Both the position numbers and the translations under genes were made by a program. Positions 53,060-62,118 of a stretch of DNA of 64,000 nt are shown here, in pieces. A model generated the notes under the pieces. It saw only the letters and a program-made list of their open reading frames with translations. It was not told the DNA's origin and did not search any database. Source of the DNA: WQXF01 sp031552825 (lineage in GTDB: Bacteria > Bacillota > Clostridia > Christensenellales > Aristaeellaceae); assembly GCA_031552825.1 (NCBI GenBank), contig JAVBMD010000007.1, forward strand, positions 1-64,000, in the 5' to 3' direction. Positions within the stretch are counted from its first letter, which is position 1. The number at the start of each line of letters is the position of its first letter.

Positions 53060-54520
53060 CTATGCCTTTGCGCGGGCGACGGCATCCTGCCAGCCCGCCA
53101 GCTTGGCGGCCCGCGCCGCCGCGTCCATGCCGGGACGGTAGGCGGCTCCCGCGTGCAGGCGCGCCGCCAGCGCCGGATAATCGGGGTATAGGCCGATGCG
53201 CGATCCGGCCATCAGGCCGACGCCCATCGGCGACATATCGCCCACCGTGGCGCAGCGCACCGGGCAGGCGATGATATCGGCCAAGAATTGCATGAGCAGC
53301 GCGTTGCGCGTCGGCCCGCCGTCGACGTTGAGCGCCGTCAGCTCCGCGCCGCCGGCGCGCATCGCGGCCAGCACGTCCTGCTCCTGATAGGCCATCGATT
53401 CCAGCGCGGCGCGCGCGATGTGGGCGCGGGTGCTGCCCCGGCTCATGCCGCAGAGCAGCGCGCGGGCGTGCTCGGCAAAGTGCGGCGCGCCCAGCCCGGC
53501 GAAGGCCGGAACCAAGTACACGCCCTGCGCGTCGGGTACCGAAGCGGCCAGCGCCTCGGCCTCGCCGACGTCGGTCAGCAGCCCCAGCTCGTCGCGCAGC
53601 CAGCACAGCGTATCGCCGCTGGCGGTGATGTTGCCCTCGAGCACGTAGGCGGTATCGCCGCCGTAGCCGTAGCCCACCGATACCGACAGGCCGGGCGGTG
53701 GCGCGACCGGCGCGAACCCGGCGTGCAGCATCACCGAGGAGCCGGTGCCGAAGGTGGCCTTGCCCATGCCCGACGCGGTGCAGCCGTGGGCGAAGAAAGC
53801 GGCGTGGCTATCGCCCATCACGCCGATGACCGGGATGCCCTGCGGCAGCCCGGCGCAGGCGGTGCGGCCAAAGTCGGCGTCGCTGGGCAAAATCTCGGGC
53901 AGCGCGGCCAGCGGGATGCCGAAGGCCGCGCAGAGCTCGGCGTCCCAGTCCAGCGTGCGCAGATTCATGAGCTGGGTGCGGCTGGCGTTGGTGACGTCGG
54001 TGCGGTGCGCGCCGGTCAGGCGGTGCAGCAGGTAGCTATCGACGGTGCCGACGCACAGCGCGCCTGCCATGGCGAGCCGCCGCGCGCCCGGCACGCTGCG
54101 CAGGATCGACGCGGCCTTGGCCGCCGCGTAGTAGACCGAGAGCTGCAGCCCGGTGCGCTGGCGAACGGCATCTGCCAGCGGCGCGAGCTCGGCGACGATC
54201 TCCGCGCCGCGCGTGTCCTGCCACACGATGGCCGGGGCGATGGGCTTGCCGGTGGCGCGCTCCCACGCCACGGTGGTCTCCCGCTGGTTGCACAGCGCCA
54301 GCGCGCCGATCTGTTCCGGCGGCAGCTCGCCGATCACCTTGTTGATGACGAACAGCGCGTTGTCCCAGATCTCCTGCGCGTCATGCTCCACCCGGCCGGG
54401 GGCGGGATGGTGCTGCGCGTGGGGGAGGGCGGCTTGGCGCACGATGTCGCCGCGCGCGTCGAGCAGCAACGCCTTGCTGGCCGAGGTGCTTTGGTCCAGC
54501 GCCACGATATAGCATTCCAT
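53060..54520 (-). CDS. FGGY family carbohydrate kinase
   Basis: The 486-residue protein has the FGGY kinase layout: an N-terminal phosphate loop in IVALDQSTSASKALLL, NQRETTVAWERATGKPIAPAIVWQDTRG (like glycerol kinase), GDSHAAFFAHGC and the C-terminal ATP-binding half (VDGGPTRNALLMQFLADI, PMGVGLMAGSRIG). It would phosphorylate a ketose or polyol with ATP. The Gln-Arg-Glu-Thr region is closest to glycerol kinase, but the operon context (isomerase and transketolase) suggests a ketose kinase. It is separated from its neighbours by 30 and 3 bases. Confidence 0.88.
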   Translation of the reverse strand: MECYIVALDQSTSASKALLLDARGDIVRQAALPHAQHHPAPGRVEHDAQEIWDNALFVINKVIGELPPEQIGALALCNQRETTVAWERATGKPIAPAIVWQDTRGAEIVAELAPLADAVRQRTGLQLSVYYAAAKAASILRSVPGARRLAMAGALCVGTVDSYLLHRLTGAHRTDVTNASRTQLMNLRTLDWDAELCAAFGIPLAALPEILPSDADFGRTACAGLPQGIPVIGVMGDSHAAFFAHGCTASGMGKATFGTGSSVMLHAGFAPVAPPPGLSVSVGYGYGGDTAYVLEGNITASGDTLCWLRDELGLLTDVGEAEALAASVPDAQGVYLVPAFAGLGAPHFAEHARALLCGMSRGSTRAHIARAALESMAYQEQDVLAAMRAGGAELTALNVDGGPTRNALLMQFLADIIACPVRCATVGDMSPMGVGLMAGSRIGLYPDYPALAARLHAGAAYRPGMDAAARAAKLAGWQDAVARAKA

Positions 54521-54523
54521 GTT

Positions 54524-55495
54524 CTACCTCTCAAGCGTTGATTCCCCCGCGAAGCGGGAGGATCGGCGTTCATCAAGCAGCGCGCGCGCCGCCTCGGCGA
54601 TGCCGGAGGGCGTCAAGCTGTAGTGTTCAAACACCTGCGCGCTGGTGCCGCTGTAGAGCAGTTCATCGGGCAGGCCGAGGATGCGCATGGGCGTCGGCCG
54701 ATTTTGCGCCAGCAGCGAGGCCACCGCGCTGCCCAGCCCGCCGTGGACGCTGTGCTCCTCCACGGTGACCACCGCGCCGGTGCATGCGGCTTCCAGCGCG
54801 GCGGCTTCGTCCAGCGGCTTGAGGGTGTGCATATCGACGACCGTCGCCTCGATGCCTTCGGCGGCCAGCAGCTTGGCGGCCTCCAGCGCGGGATGCACCA
54901 TCTCGCCGCAGGCGATCAGCGAAACGTGTTCGCCGCGCCGCAGAAAGTTGGCCTTGCCCAGCGTGAAGGGCGCGTCGTTATCATATAGATCGGGCACCTC
55001 GCCGCGCCCCATGCGCACGTATACCGGGCCGGTGTGCTTCGCCAGCGCGCGGGTCAGGGCGGCGGTTTGCGCGCCGTCGGCGGGCAACACGACGGTGAGG
55101 CCGGGGATGGCGCGCATCAGCGCCACATCCTGCGTGGCGTGATGGCTGGCGCCCAGCGCGCCGTAGCTGACGCCGCCCGATACGCCGATCACCTTGACGT
55201 CGCTGTTTGAATAGGCGAGATCTACCTTGATCTGCTCGGCGGAGCGCAGCGAATAGAAGCAGGCCGGGCCGCAGACGAAGGGCTTCTTGCCGACGTTGGC
55301 CAACCCCGCCGCGATGCCGATGGCGTCCTGCTCGGCGATGCCGCACTCGACGAACTGCCCGGGCAGCTCCTTGGCGAAGTCGCCCAGCGTCACCGAGCCG
55401 CGCGAATCGGTGGCCACGGCGAACAGCCGCGCATCCTCGCGCGCCAGCGCCAGCAGCTGCTTGGTAAAGGCCATTCTGGCCGCTTGCTTGCTCAT
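54524..55495 (-). CDS. Transketolase-like enzyme, C-terminal subunit
   Basis: The 323-residue protein carries the pyrimidine-binding and C-terminal domains of a split transketolase: RFAVATDSRGS-type start, FVECGIAEQDAIGIAAGL (with the catalytic Glu), GVSYGALGASHHATQD and the VVTVEEHSVHGGLGSAV segment. It starts at ATG 55495 in a 4-base ATGA overlap with the N-terminal subunit, so both chains are made together. The two should form a thiamine-diphosphate enzyme that moves two-carbon units. Confidence 0.92.
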   Translation of the reverse strand: MSKQAARMAFTKQLLALAREDARLFAVATDSRGSVTLGDFAKELPGQFVECGIAEQDAIGIAAGLANVGKKPFVCGPACFYSLRSAEQIKVDLAYSNSDVKVIGVSGGVSYGALGASHHATQDVALMRAIPGLTVVLPADGAQTAALTRALAKHTGPVYVRMGRGEVPDLYDNDAPFTLGKANFLRRGEHVSLIACGEMVHPALEAAKLLAAEGIEATVVDMHTLKPLDEAAALEAACTGAVVTVEEHSVHGGLGSAVASLLAQNRPTPMRILGLPDELLYSGTSAQVFEHYSLTPSGIAEAARALLDERRSSRFAGESTLER

Positions 55496-56316
55496 GCCCA
55501 GCTCACTCCCTTCACGCCCAGCGCGGCGTAGGCGGCCTGCACCTGCTCGGCGGTCGGCACCTTATGGTGCCAAGCCGGGTCGTTCTCGGCGAAGGGCAGA
55601 CCCTTGCCCTTGATGGTCTTGGCGATCAGGCAGTGCGGCTTGCCGTGCCGCGGCAGGTTATGGAAGTAGTGCTGCAGCGCCGCGATGTCGTGGCCGTCCA
55701 GCTCGGTCACATCCCAGCCGAAGGCGCGCCACTTGGCGGCGAAGTCCTCCAGCCCCATCACGGCCTCGGTAGAGCCGCTGATCTGCAGGCCGTTGCGGTC
55801 GATGATGGCGACCAGGTTATCCAGCTTGTAGTGCGCGCCTGCCATGGCGGCCTCCCACACCGAGCCCTCGGCCTGCTCGCCGTCGCCCATGAGCACGTAG
55901 GCGCGAAAATCCTCGCCGGAGCGCTTGGCGCCCAGCGCCATGCCCACGCCCACCGGCAGGCCGTGTCCCAGCGCGCCGGTGCAGACCTCCACGCCGGGTA
56001 CCTTGTTGTTGGGATGGCCGATCAGCGGCGAGCCTGCCTGCGAAAAGCCGCGCAGATCCTCGGCCGGGAAGAAGCCCAGATCGGCCAGTAGCGCCCAGTA
56101 ACCCTCGACGCTGTGCCCCTTGCTCAGCAAAAACCGGTCGCGCTGCGGCCAGCGCGGCTCCTTGGGGCGCACGCGCAGCACGTCGTAGTAGAGCACGCTC
56201 AGCACATCCAGCGCCGACATCGCGCCGCCGGTGTGCCCGGTTCCGGCGCGGTGGATCATGGTGACGGCATCGGCGCGGCGCGCGTTCGCGCGGATTGCGA
56301 TATCGTTGGCGTTCAT
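55492..56316 (-). CDS. Transketolase-like enzyme, N-terminal subunit
   Basis: The 274-residue protein is the thiamine-diphosphate binding half: HRAGTGHTGGAMSALDVL, LSKGHSVEGYWALLADLGF, GALGHGLPVGVGMALG, and the cofactor motif GDGEQAEGSVWEAAM to DNLVAIIDRNG (GDG to N). Lengths of the two chains together equal a normal transketolase without the third domain extension. Start is ATG at 56316 with AAAGGAG upstream. A copy of repeat R1 fills the gap to the permease gene upstream. Confidence 0.93.
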   Translation of the reverse strand: MNANDIAIRANARRADAVTMIHRAGTGHTGGAMSALDVLSVLYYDVLRVRPKEPRWPQRDRFLLSKGHSVEGYWALLADLGFFPAEDLRGFSQAGSPLIGHPNNKVPGVEVCTGALGHGLPVGVGMALGAKRSGEDFRAYVLMGDGEQAEGSVWEAAMAGAHYKLDNLVAIIDRNGLQISGSTEAVMGLEDFAAKWRAFGWDVTELDGHDIAALQHYFHNLPRHGKPHCLIAKTIKGKGLPFAENDPAWHHKVPTAEQVQAAYAALGVKGVSWA

Positions 56317-56344
56317 GCGAAACTCCTTTGCGCGCGCGAGCGGG

Positions 56345-56494
56345 GGAATCCCTCCACCGCTCACGCGGTCCCCCTCCCTTTAACAAGAGGCTTTTGGACT
56401 GACATATGTTTCTTATTTCATAAAAGATTCTTAAATTAAACCCTAGCCTCCCTTGTAAAAGGGAGGGGGGCCGCCGCAGCGGTGGGGGGATTCC
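56345..56494. repeat. Palindromic dispersed repeat, family R1, copy c
   Basis: It starts GGAATCCCTCCACCGC and ends GGTGGGGGGATTCC, with the same core (TTCATAAAAGATTCTT) as copy a. It is inside the sugar operon, between the permease and the transketolase genes. Sequence from 56495 to 56620 is GC-rich, contains a further GGGGGAGGGATTCCGTTCCC (56576-56595) like the outer flank of copy a, and shows no gene. Confidence 0.78.
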
Positions 56495-56620
56495 CGACGC
56501 CCGCAGGCGACGGTTCCTCCGCCGCAACGGGCGGAGCCGAGATCGGCCAGTGGCCGAATAATCGAGGCGAACTGTGGGGGAGGGATTCCGTTCCCGTGAG
56601 GCGGAGCGGTTTTCGTTCCC

Positions 56621-57688
56621 TTACTTGGCCATGGCCAGCAGCGCGGCCTTGCGTTGCAGATCCTTCTGCACCAGATCGATGACCACGGCCAGCACGATGA
56701 CCACGCCCTTGATGACCATCTGCCAGAAGCTGCTCACGCCCATCATAATCATGCCGTCGTTGAGCACGGTGATGACCAGCACGCCGATGATGGTGCCGCC
56801 GATGGAGCCGACGCCGCCGGACATCGAGGTGCCGCCCAGCACCACCGCGGCGATAGCGTTGAGCTCCCAGCTTTCGCCGGTGGCGGGGTGCGCGGCGCGC
56901 AGCTGTGAGGCGGTGATGAGCCCGGCAATGGCGGCGCACAGCGCCGAGAACATGTACACGAAATACTTGATCTTGCGGATCTGGATGCCCGAGAGGGTGG
57001 CGGCGCGCTCGTTGCCGCCCACGGCGTAGATCTGGTTGCCCAGCGCCGTTTTTTTCATGATGAACCCGGCGATCAGCGCCATTGCGATGAAGATCAGGAT
57101 GGTATAGGGCACGATGGTGCCGGGGATGGTGGCCGAGCCGAGCTTGTCAAAGCCCAGCACGTAGCCGTGTGCCGGGGTGCCGAGGTTGGGGAAGGTGGCG
57201 CCGCCGGAGCGCAGCATCGCGAAGCCTCGGCAGACGTAGAGCATGCCCAGCGTGGCGATGAAGGCCGGAACCTTGGCCTTGCTGATGAGGAAGCCAGAGA
57301 CGAGGCCGATGACGATAGCCATCACGCACACGATGACGTAGATCAGCGGCACGTTGGCGAAGAGCGTCAGGTGCAGGAAGGGGAGGCGGATGCCCTGCAC
57401 CACCATGCCGCCCGCGATCATCGCGCTCAGGCCGACCACCGCGCCCACCGACAGATCGATGCCGCCGGTGATGATGACCATCGTCATGCCCAGCGCCAGC
57501 AGGCCGTAGATCGAGGCGTGCTTGACCATCAGCACCAGCGAGGGCCAAGTGGTGAAGTTGGGCGCGGAAAAGCCAAAGTAGATTAGCAACACCGCCAGCG
57601 CGATGAAGGTGCGCCCGCGCAGCAGCAGCATGCCGAGGGAGGAGGTTTGCGCTTTCTTGGGCGCGGTTTGCGGGGAATTAAGCGTCAT
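56621..57688 (-). CDS. Ribose-class sugar ABC transporter permease
   Basis: The 355-residue protein is a BPD_transp_2 permease with about nine membrane segments: IDLSVGAVVGLSAMIAGG, KVPAFIATLGMLYVCRG, ALGNQIYAVGGNERAATLSG, AVVLGGTSMSGGVGSIGGT. Its start overlaps the ATPase gene by 11 bases. It forms the pore of a monosaccharide importer with the binding protein and ATPase of the same operon. Confidence 0.92.
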   Translation of the reverse strand: MTLNSPQTAPKKAQTSSLGMLLLRGRTFIALAVLLIYFGFSAPNFTTWPSLVLMVKHASIYGLLALGMTMVIITGGIDLSVGAVVGLSAMIAGGMVVQGIRLPFLHLTLFANVPLIYVIVCVMAIVIGLVSGFLISKAKVPAFIATLGMLYVCRGFAMLRSGGATFPNLGTPAHGYVLGFDKLGSATIPGTIVPYTILIFIAMALIAGFIMKKTALGNQIYAVGGNERAATLSGIQIRKIKYFVYMFSALCAAIAGLITASQLRAAHPATGESWELNAIAAVVLGGTSMSGGVGSIGGTIIGVLVITVLNDGMIMMGVSSFWQMVIKGVVIVLAVVIDLVQKDLQRKAALLAMAK

Positions 57689-59252
57689 GGCGGTCGCCCT
57701 CCTTTGATTCGGGAATGGTTTGCTGGGCTTTGCCGGTATTGAGCGCCGCCGCCGAGGCCAGCACCAGCGCGTCCTCGGTCAGCGCGTCGCCGGTGAGGTC
57801 GGCGGTTAGTTTGCCGTTGGACATCACCAGCACCCGGTCGCACACCGAGAGCAGTTCCTTAAGCTCACTGCCCACGAACAGCACGCCCATGCCCTCGGCG
57901 GCGAAGCGGCGCATCAGGCAGAAAATATCGGTTTTCGCGCCGACGTCGATGCCGCGCGAAGGTTCGTCCATCATAAATATTTTCGCGCCGACCAGTAGGC
58001 ACTTGCCGATGACCACCTTCTGCTGGTTGCCGCCCGATAGCGCGGTGACCAAGTGGCGTACGTCGGCGGTTTTCACCTGCATGTCGCGCACCGTTTCGGC
58101 TACGGCCTGCTTGCAGGCGCGCTCGTTGATGACGTTGTGCTTGGTAAAGCGCGGCATGCTGGTCAGCAGCAGATTGGAAGCGATGCTCATGGTCTGCACC
58201 AGCCCGTCCTTCTGCCGATCCTCGGGCACCAGCACGATGCCGCGCTGGATTTGCTCGGCGACCAGCGGGCGCTCCACGGTTTCGCCGTCGACGAGCAGCG
58301 TGCCGCTGCTTTCGGCGTGCAGCCCCATGATGCACTCGGCCAGCTCGGTGCGCCCCGCGCCCATCAGGCCGTAGAGGCCGAGCACCTCGCCCTTGTGCAG
58401 CGTGAAGCTGACGTGATCGACGGTGTAGCCGCCGCCGAGGCGGGGCAGCGCGTAGTCGCGCACCTCCAGCACCGGCGCGACTTCGCCAGCGTAGGGCAGC
58501 TTTTCGATCTCCAGATTGCTGTGGCCGACCATGTTCTGCACGATCCATGGCACGGAGATATCGGCGACGTCGGCCTCGCTGACCTTGCTGCCGTCGCGCA
58601 GCACGGTGATCTTATCGCCGATGCGCACGATCTCCTCCAATCGGTGGGAGATGTAGATCAGCGCGATGCCCTGCCTTTTGAGGTCGTCGATCAGCTTGAA
58701 CAGCACCTCGACCTCGGCGTTGGAGAGCGAGGAGGTGGGTTCGTCCATTATGAGCACGCGCAGCGTTTGCTGCAGCATGGTCTTGGCGATTTCCACCACC
58801 TGCTGCTGGCCGACGCGCAGGTTGCGCATCATGTCATTGGGATCGATGTCCTGCTGGAGGCGGTCTAAAATCTCCTTGGCGCGCTTGTGCTGCGCCTTGC
58901 GGTCCACCATGCCGTGGCGGCGGATCTCCTTGCCCGCGAACATGTTGTCGACCACGCGCATGTCGGGGAACAGGTTCAGCTCCTGATGGATGATGCCCAC
59001 GCCCATGGCGCTGGCCTCACGCGTGGAGCCGAAGCGCACTTCCTGCCCCTCGAGCGTGACGGCGCCGTCGTCGGGGCGCTCGATCCCGGCCAGCACCTTC
59101 ATCAGCGTGGACTTGCCCGCGCCGTTTTCGCCGACCAGCACGTTGACCATGCCCGGATACACCGAAAAATCCACGCCCTTGAGCGCGACGGTGCCGGGAT
59201 AGCGTTTGACGATATGTGTAGCCTGCATCACAGGCGTGCTTGCGGTTTGCAT
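57678..59252 (-). CDS. Ribose-class sugar ABC transporter ATP-binding protein
   Basis: The 524-residue protein has two ATPase domains like RbsA: Walker A GENGAGKST, VGQQQVVEIAKTML and LIMDEPTSSL in the first; degenerate GAGRTEL, LSGGNQQKVVIGKCL and DEPSRGID in the second. ATG at 59252 is preceded by GGGAGGG. It lies 3 bases after the DUF2291 gene. It powers uptake of an unknown sugar. Confidence 0.93.
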   Translation of the reverse strand: MQTASTPVMQATHIVKRYPGTVALKGVDFSVYPGMVNVLVGENGAGKSTLMKVLAGIERPDDGAVTLEGQEVRFGSTREASAMGVGIIHQELNLFPDMRVVDNMFAGKEIRRHGMVDRKAQHKRAKEILDRLQQDIDPNDMMRNLRVGQQQVVEIAKTMLQQTLRVLIMDEPTSSLSNAEVEVLFKLIDDLKRQGIALIYISHRLEEIVRIGDKITVLRDGSKVSEADVADISVPWIVQNMVGHSNLEIEKLPYAGEVAPVLEVRDYALPRLGGGYTVDHVSFTLHKGEVLGLYGLMGAGRTELAECIMGLHAESSGTLLVDGETVERPLVAEQIQRGIVLVPEDRQKDGLVQTMSIASNLLLTSMPRFTKHNVINERACKQAVAETVRDMQVKTADVRHLVTALSGGNQQKVVIGKCLLVGAKIFMMDEPSRGIDVGAKTDIFCLMRRFAAEGMGVLFVGSELKELLSVCDRVLVMSNGKLTADLTGDALTEDALVLASAAALNTGKAQQTIPESKEGDRHDA

Positions 59253-59255
59253 GCT

Positions 59256-59957
59256 TTACCCTCCCACGGCGTTCAGTTGAACGGGGACGATGAGCACCTC
59301 TTCCTTTTCCGCGCCGGTGACCGATACGCAGCCGGTCAGCTCGATCTCCTTGCCCACCAGCGCCTCGGCGTCGAGGGACTTGATGAGCGAAGCTTGCAGT
59401 TTGGCGTTGAAGGCCTTGGTCAACTCGGCGAATTCCACTTGGTTGGCGAAGTCGTCCAGCTTTAAAAAGCCGACGGCGTCGCGCACGGCGTTGGTCTTGA
59501 TGACGCTGCTGATCTGCACCTTGACGTCGGCCTGCCCGTCGTAGGGCTCTACGTCCAGCAGCAGCCGCTTCTTGGTGATCTGCTCGGGATTTTCTACCGC
59601 CAGCACCTTGGCGCGGCCGGTGAGGCAGAAGCTCCAGGGGCTGGTTTCGTTGGCGCGCGCGGCATGCTCCGCGCCCAGCGCCGCGAGATCCCCGCGCAGC
59701 CCGGCGACGAAGGCGGGCAGCGCCACGGCGCGCTCCGCGATGGTGGGCAGCATCTTGCTATCCCAATTGTCGGCGCAGTATTGCTCGGCGACGGTTAGCT
59801 GCCCGGCGGCCGCCTGCTCGCCGCCCGCGCCGTTGACGGCCTGCGGCTGTGGGTCATACACGACGGTGACGCGGCATACCGCCAGCAGCGCGATTGCCGC
59901 GCACGCCGCGATGCTGCCGCGCAGGATCCATGTGCGTTTCTTTGAGCCATGTTGCAT
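59256..59957 (-). CDS. DUF2291 protein of a sugar importer operon
   Basis: The 233-residue protein has one N-terminal membrane helix (ILRGSIAACAAIALLAVC) and an extracytoplasmic domain. The DUF2291 family pattern is visible in WDSKMLPTIAERAVALP, NETSPWSFCLTGRAKV, AVRDAVGFLKLDDFANQVEFAEL. Family members occur between binding-protein and ATPase genes of ribose/erythritol-type importers, as here, but their role is unknown. There is a cysteine at the end of the helix, but not a classical lipobox. It lies between the binding protein (84 bases) and the ATPase (3 bases). Confidence 0.8.
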   Translation of the reverse strand: MQHGSKKRTWILRGSIAACAAIALLAVCRVTVVYDPQPQAVNGAGGEQAAAGQLTVAEQYCADNWDSKMLPTIAERAVALPAFVAGLRGDLAALGAEHAARANETSPWSFCLTGRAKVLAVENPEQITKKRLLLDVEPYDGQADVKVQISSVIKTNAVRDAVGFLKLDDFANQVEFAELTKAFNAKLQASLIKSLDAEALVGKEIELTGCVSVTGAEKEEVLIVPVQLNAVGG

Positions 59958-60041
59958 ACGCTCGGCCTCGCTTCCCTATCAAATGGATGTAAAAGGAGGG
60001 AGCTGACGCCGGGCGCCAGCCCCCTCGCGCGGTATCGGGGA

Positions 60042-60992
60042 TTACTTGATGAGCGCGAAGTTCTCCAGCGAGGCGGCGTTCTCGGCGTTGATGAGCACGC
60101 AATCCATCAGCTGCTTCTCTTCCTTGTCGGTCTTGCCGTTCTTGATGTATTCGTCGGCCTGCACGACGGCCTGCTCGCTGATGTACGCGATAGGCTGGAG
60201 GCCGGTGGCCTTGATTTCGCCGCGCAGGATGGAATCGCGCACGTCGTTGGAGCCGTCAAAGCCGCAAACGATGACGTCCTTCATGCCAGCCTTGAGGCAA
60301 GCTTCGATGACACCCATGGCCATGGTGTCGTTGCCGCAGATGACGCCCTTGATCTTGTCCGCGCCCTGCGCCTGAATGATGGATTCCATCTTTTCGAAAG
60401 CTTCGGTCTGGCTCCAGTTGGCGGTCTGCTGCTCGATCATCTTCATGTCGGCATACTGATCGATGACGCCGTGGAAGCCGGAGGAGCGCACGCCCGCGTT
60501 GGTGTCGGACTCCTTGCCGGTGAACTCGACGTAGTTGCCCTCGTTGGCCATTTGCTCCACGAAGTACTCGGCGACCAAGGAAGCGCCCTGGAAGTTGTTG
60601 GAGACCATCTGCGCCACGGCGTCGCCGGTGCTGTTGATCTCGCGGTCGACCAGGAAGGTGGGGATGCCCGCGGCCTTGGCGGCCTGCACGGGGGCGATGG
60701 TGGCGTCGGCGCCCGCGTTGTCGCAGATGATGGCGGCGGCCTTGCGGGAGATGGCGGTGTCGAAGGCTTCGGCCTGCTTCACGACGTCGTCATCGTGCTG
60801 GATGACCAGCGCTTCGTAGCCCAGCTCGGTGGCCTTGGCGGAAGCGGCGTCGGCGACGGTCTTAAAGTACGGATTGGAGTGGCTGGGCGTGATGATTACG
60901 ATCAGCGGCTTGGCGTCGGTGGCCATAGCCGGAACGGCCATCATGCCGACCAGCATCAGGGAGGCGAGCAACAAGGCAACGATTTTCTTCAT
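60042..60992 (-). CDS. Ribose-class sugar ABC transporter, substrate-binding protein
   Basis: The 316-residue protein has a signal peptide (IVALLLASLMLVGMMAVPAMA) and the periplasmic-binding-protein type 1 fold: IITPSHSNPYFKTVADAA, DTAISRKAAAIICDNAGAD, IPTFLVDREIN, VICGNDTMAMGVIEACL and GFDGSNDVRDSI. These residues line the sugar site in RbsB-type proteins. No lipobox cysteine is present. Start is ATG at 60992 with AAAGGAGGG upstream. It is the first gene of the operon and follows the LacI gene. Confidence 0.92.
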   Translation of the reverse strand: MKKIVALLLASLMLVGMMAVPAMATDAKPLIVIITPSHSNPYFKTVADAASAKATELGYEALVIQHDDDVVKQAEAFDTAISRKAAAIICDNAGADATIAPVQAAKAAGIPTFLVDREINSTGDAVAQMVSNNFQGASLVAEYFVEQMANEGNYVEFTGKESDTNAGVRSSGFHGVIDQYADMKMIEQQTANWSQTEAFEKMESIIQAQGADKIKGVICGNDTMAMGVIEACLKAGMKDVIVCGFDGSNDVRDSILRGEIKATGLQPIAYISEQAVVQADEYIKNGKTDKEEKQLMDCVLINAENAASLENFALIK

Positions 60993-61021
60993 GATGGGAA
61001 CCCTCCTTTTTTTTATGACGC

Positions 61022-61063
61022 ACACGGCGCTCGCCGTGTTACATCCAATGAAAGCGGTTGCTT
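61022..61063. promoter_or_regulatory. Operator candidate and palindrome before the binding-protein gene
   Basis: AAGCGGTTGCTT (61052-61063) has inverted arms AAGC and GCTT, typical of LacI-family sites. The same AAGCGGTTG occurs in the lacI promoter (62330-62338). A perfect palindrome ACACGGCGCTCGCCGTGT lies at 61022-61039 in the leader. No clear promoter was found between lacI and this gene. Confidence 0.5.
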
Positions 61064-61089
61064 AAGGAACGTTTGCCGGTCTGCGTTCG

Positions 61090-62118
61090 CTAGTTGTCGC
61101 GCAGGTCGCGGATGGTTTGCCGATCTACCAGCAGCACGCCCAGCTCGATCTTATACTCGCTTTTGGGCGCGCCCTCGGCCATCATCTCCACCAGCCTGCG
61201 CACCGCGGCGGTGCCCAGCTCGCTCTTGAACACGCGCACGGTGGAGAGCGGCGGGCTGGAGATTTGGCAGATCGCCAGATCATCCATGCCGATGATCGAT
61301 ACATCCTCGGGGATGCGGATGCCGGCCTCGTTCATCGCGCGCATGCACCCGGCGGCCATAATATCGTTGGCGGCGAAGAAGGCGGTGGGCAGCGGCGCCG
61401 TGCGCGCCGAGAGCAGCGCGCGCATGTCGCGGTACGCTCCCTCCAGCGTGGGGGTGACGCGCCAGATGCTTTCGGCGGTGATAGGCAGGTTCTTCTCCTG
61501 CATCGCGGCCTCGTAGCCGCGCCTGCGGAAGCGCATATTGTTAAACCGCACGCTGCTGGTGATGTGCTCGATGGCGATGTGCCCCATCTTCACGAGGCGC
61601 TCGGTGGCCATATACCCGGCTTCGAAGTTGTTCATGACCACGGTGTTGACCGACAGATGCTGAAAGAGGCTGTCGAGCACCAATAGCGGCGCTGATGCGT
61701 GCAGGAAGCGCTCGATATCCTCGGGGTAGAGCTCGGTGGCCAGCAGCAGGATGCCCGCGCAAGGCTCTTGGCACAGCGCGTCGATGCGCTCGAGGTAGTC
61801 GGCGTCTTTCTCCATATGGATGTGGGTTATCATCAGCTCAAGACCGTTCGCGTGGCATTCGCGCTCGATGCCCTCGATCAGTTCCGCAAAAAACTGGGTA
61901 TCCATCACCACCAAGCCGTGCCGCTTGAACAACACCAAGCGAATGTACCGCTTTGCGGACTGGTAGGGGCGCTCCCGCTGATAGCCCAGCTCTCGCGCGA
62001 TGGAGAAGATGCGCTGCGCCGTTTCCTCGCCGACCCCGCCGCGATCGTTGAGCGTATTGCTGACCGTGGCGGGGGAGACGCCCGCCCGCTCCGCGATGTC
62101 CCGAATCCGTACCTTCAC
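61090..62118 (-). CDS. LacI family transcriptional regulator
   Basis: The 342-residue protein has a LacI helix-turn-helix (RIRDIAERAGVSPATVSNTLN) and a hinge (RIFSIARELGYQRERPY), then the periplasmic-binding-protein-like effector domain (AGILLLATELYPEDIERFL, MNNFEAGYMATERLVKMGH, AFFAANDIMAAGCMRAMNEAG, IIGMDDLAICQISSPPLSTV). The effector is probably the imported sugar or a phosphorylated derivative. It lies upstream of the sugar operon on the same strand and probably represses both itself and the operon through AAGCGGTTG-type sites. Confidence 0.93.
   Translation of the reverse strand: MKVRIRDIAERAGVSPATVSNTLNDRGGVGEETAQRIFSIARELGYQRERPYQSAKRYIRLVLFKRHGLVVMDTQFFAELIEGIERECHANGLELMITHIHMEKDADYLERIDALCQEPCAGILLLATELYPEDIERFLHASAPLLVLDSLFQHLSVNTVVMNNFEAGYMATERLVKMGHIAIEHITSSVRFNNMRFRRRGYEAAMQEKNLPITAESIWRVTPTLEGAYRDMRALLSARTAPLPTAFFAANDIMAAGCMRAMNEAGIRIPEDVSIIGMDDLAICQISSPPLSTVRVFKSELGTAAVRRLVEMMAEGAPKSEYKIELGVLLVDRQTIRDLRDN

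Noticed and set aside
51620..56316. Assignment of the sugar operon to sulfoquinovose breakdown
   Set aside because: An isomerase of that superfamily and a split transketolase fit, but an FGGY kinase is not part of that route, and the sulfoacetaldehyde reductase and the sulfoerythrose isomerase are not present.
61022..61039. Palindrome before the sugar-binding protein gene considered as a terminator
   Set aside because: On the minus strand it is followed by As, not Ts, so it is more likely a leader hairpin or a protein site.
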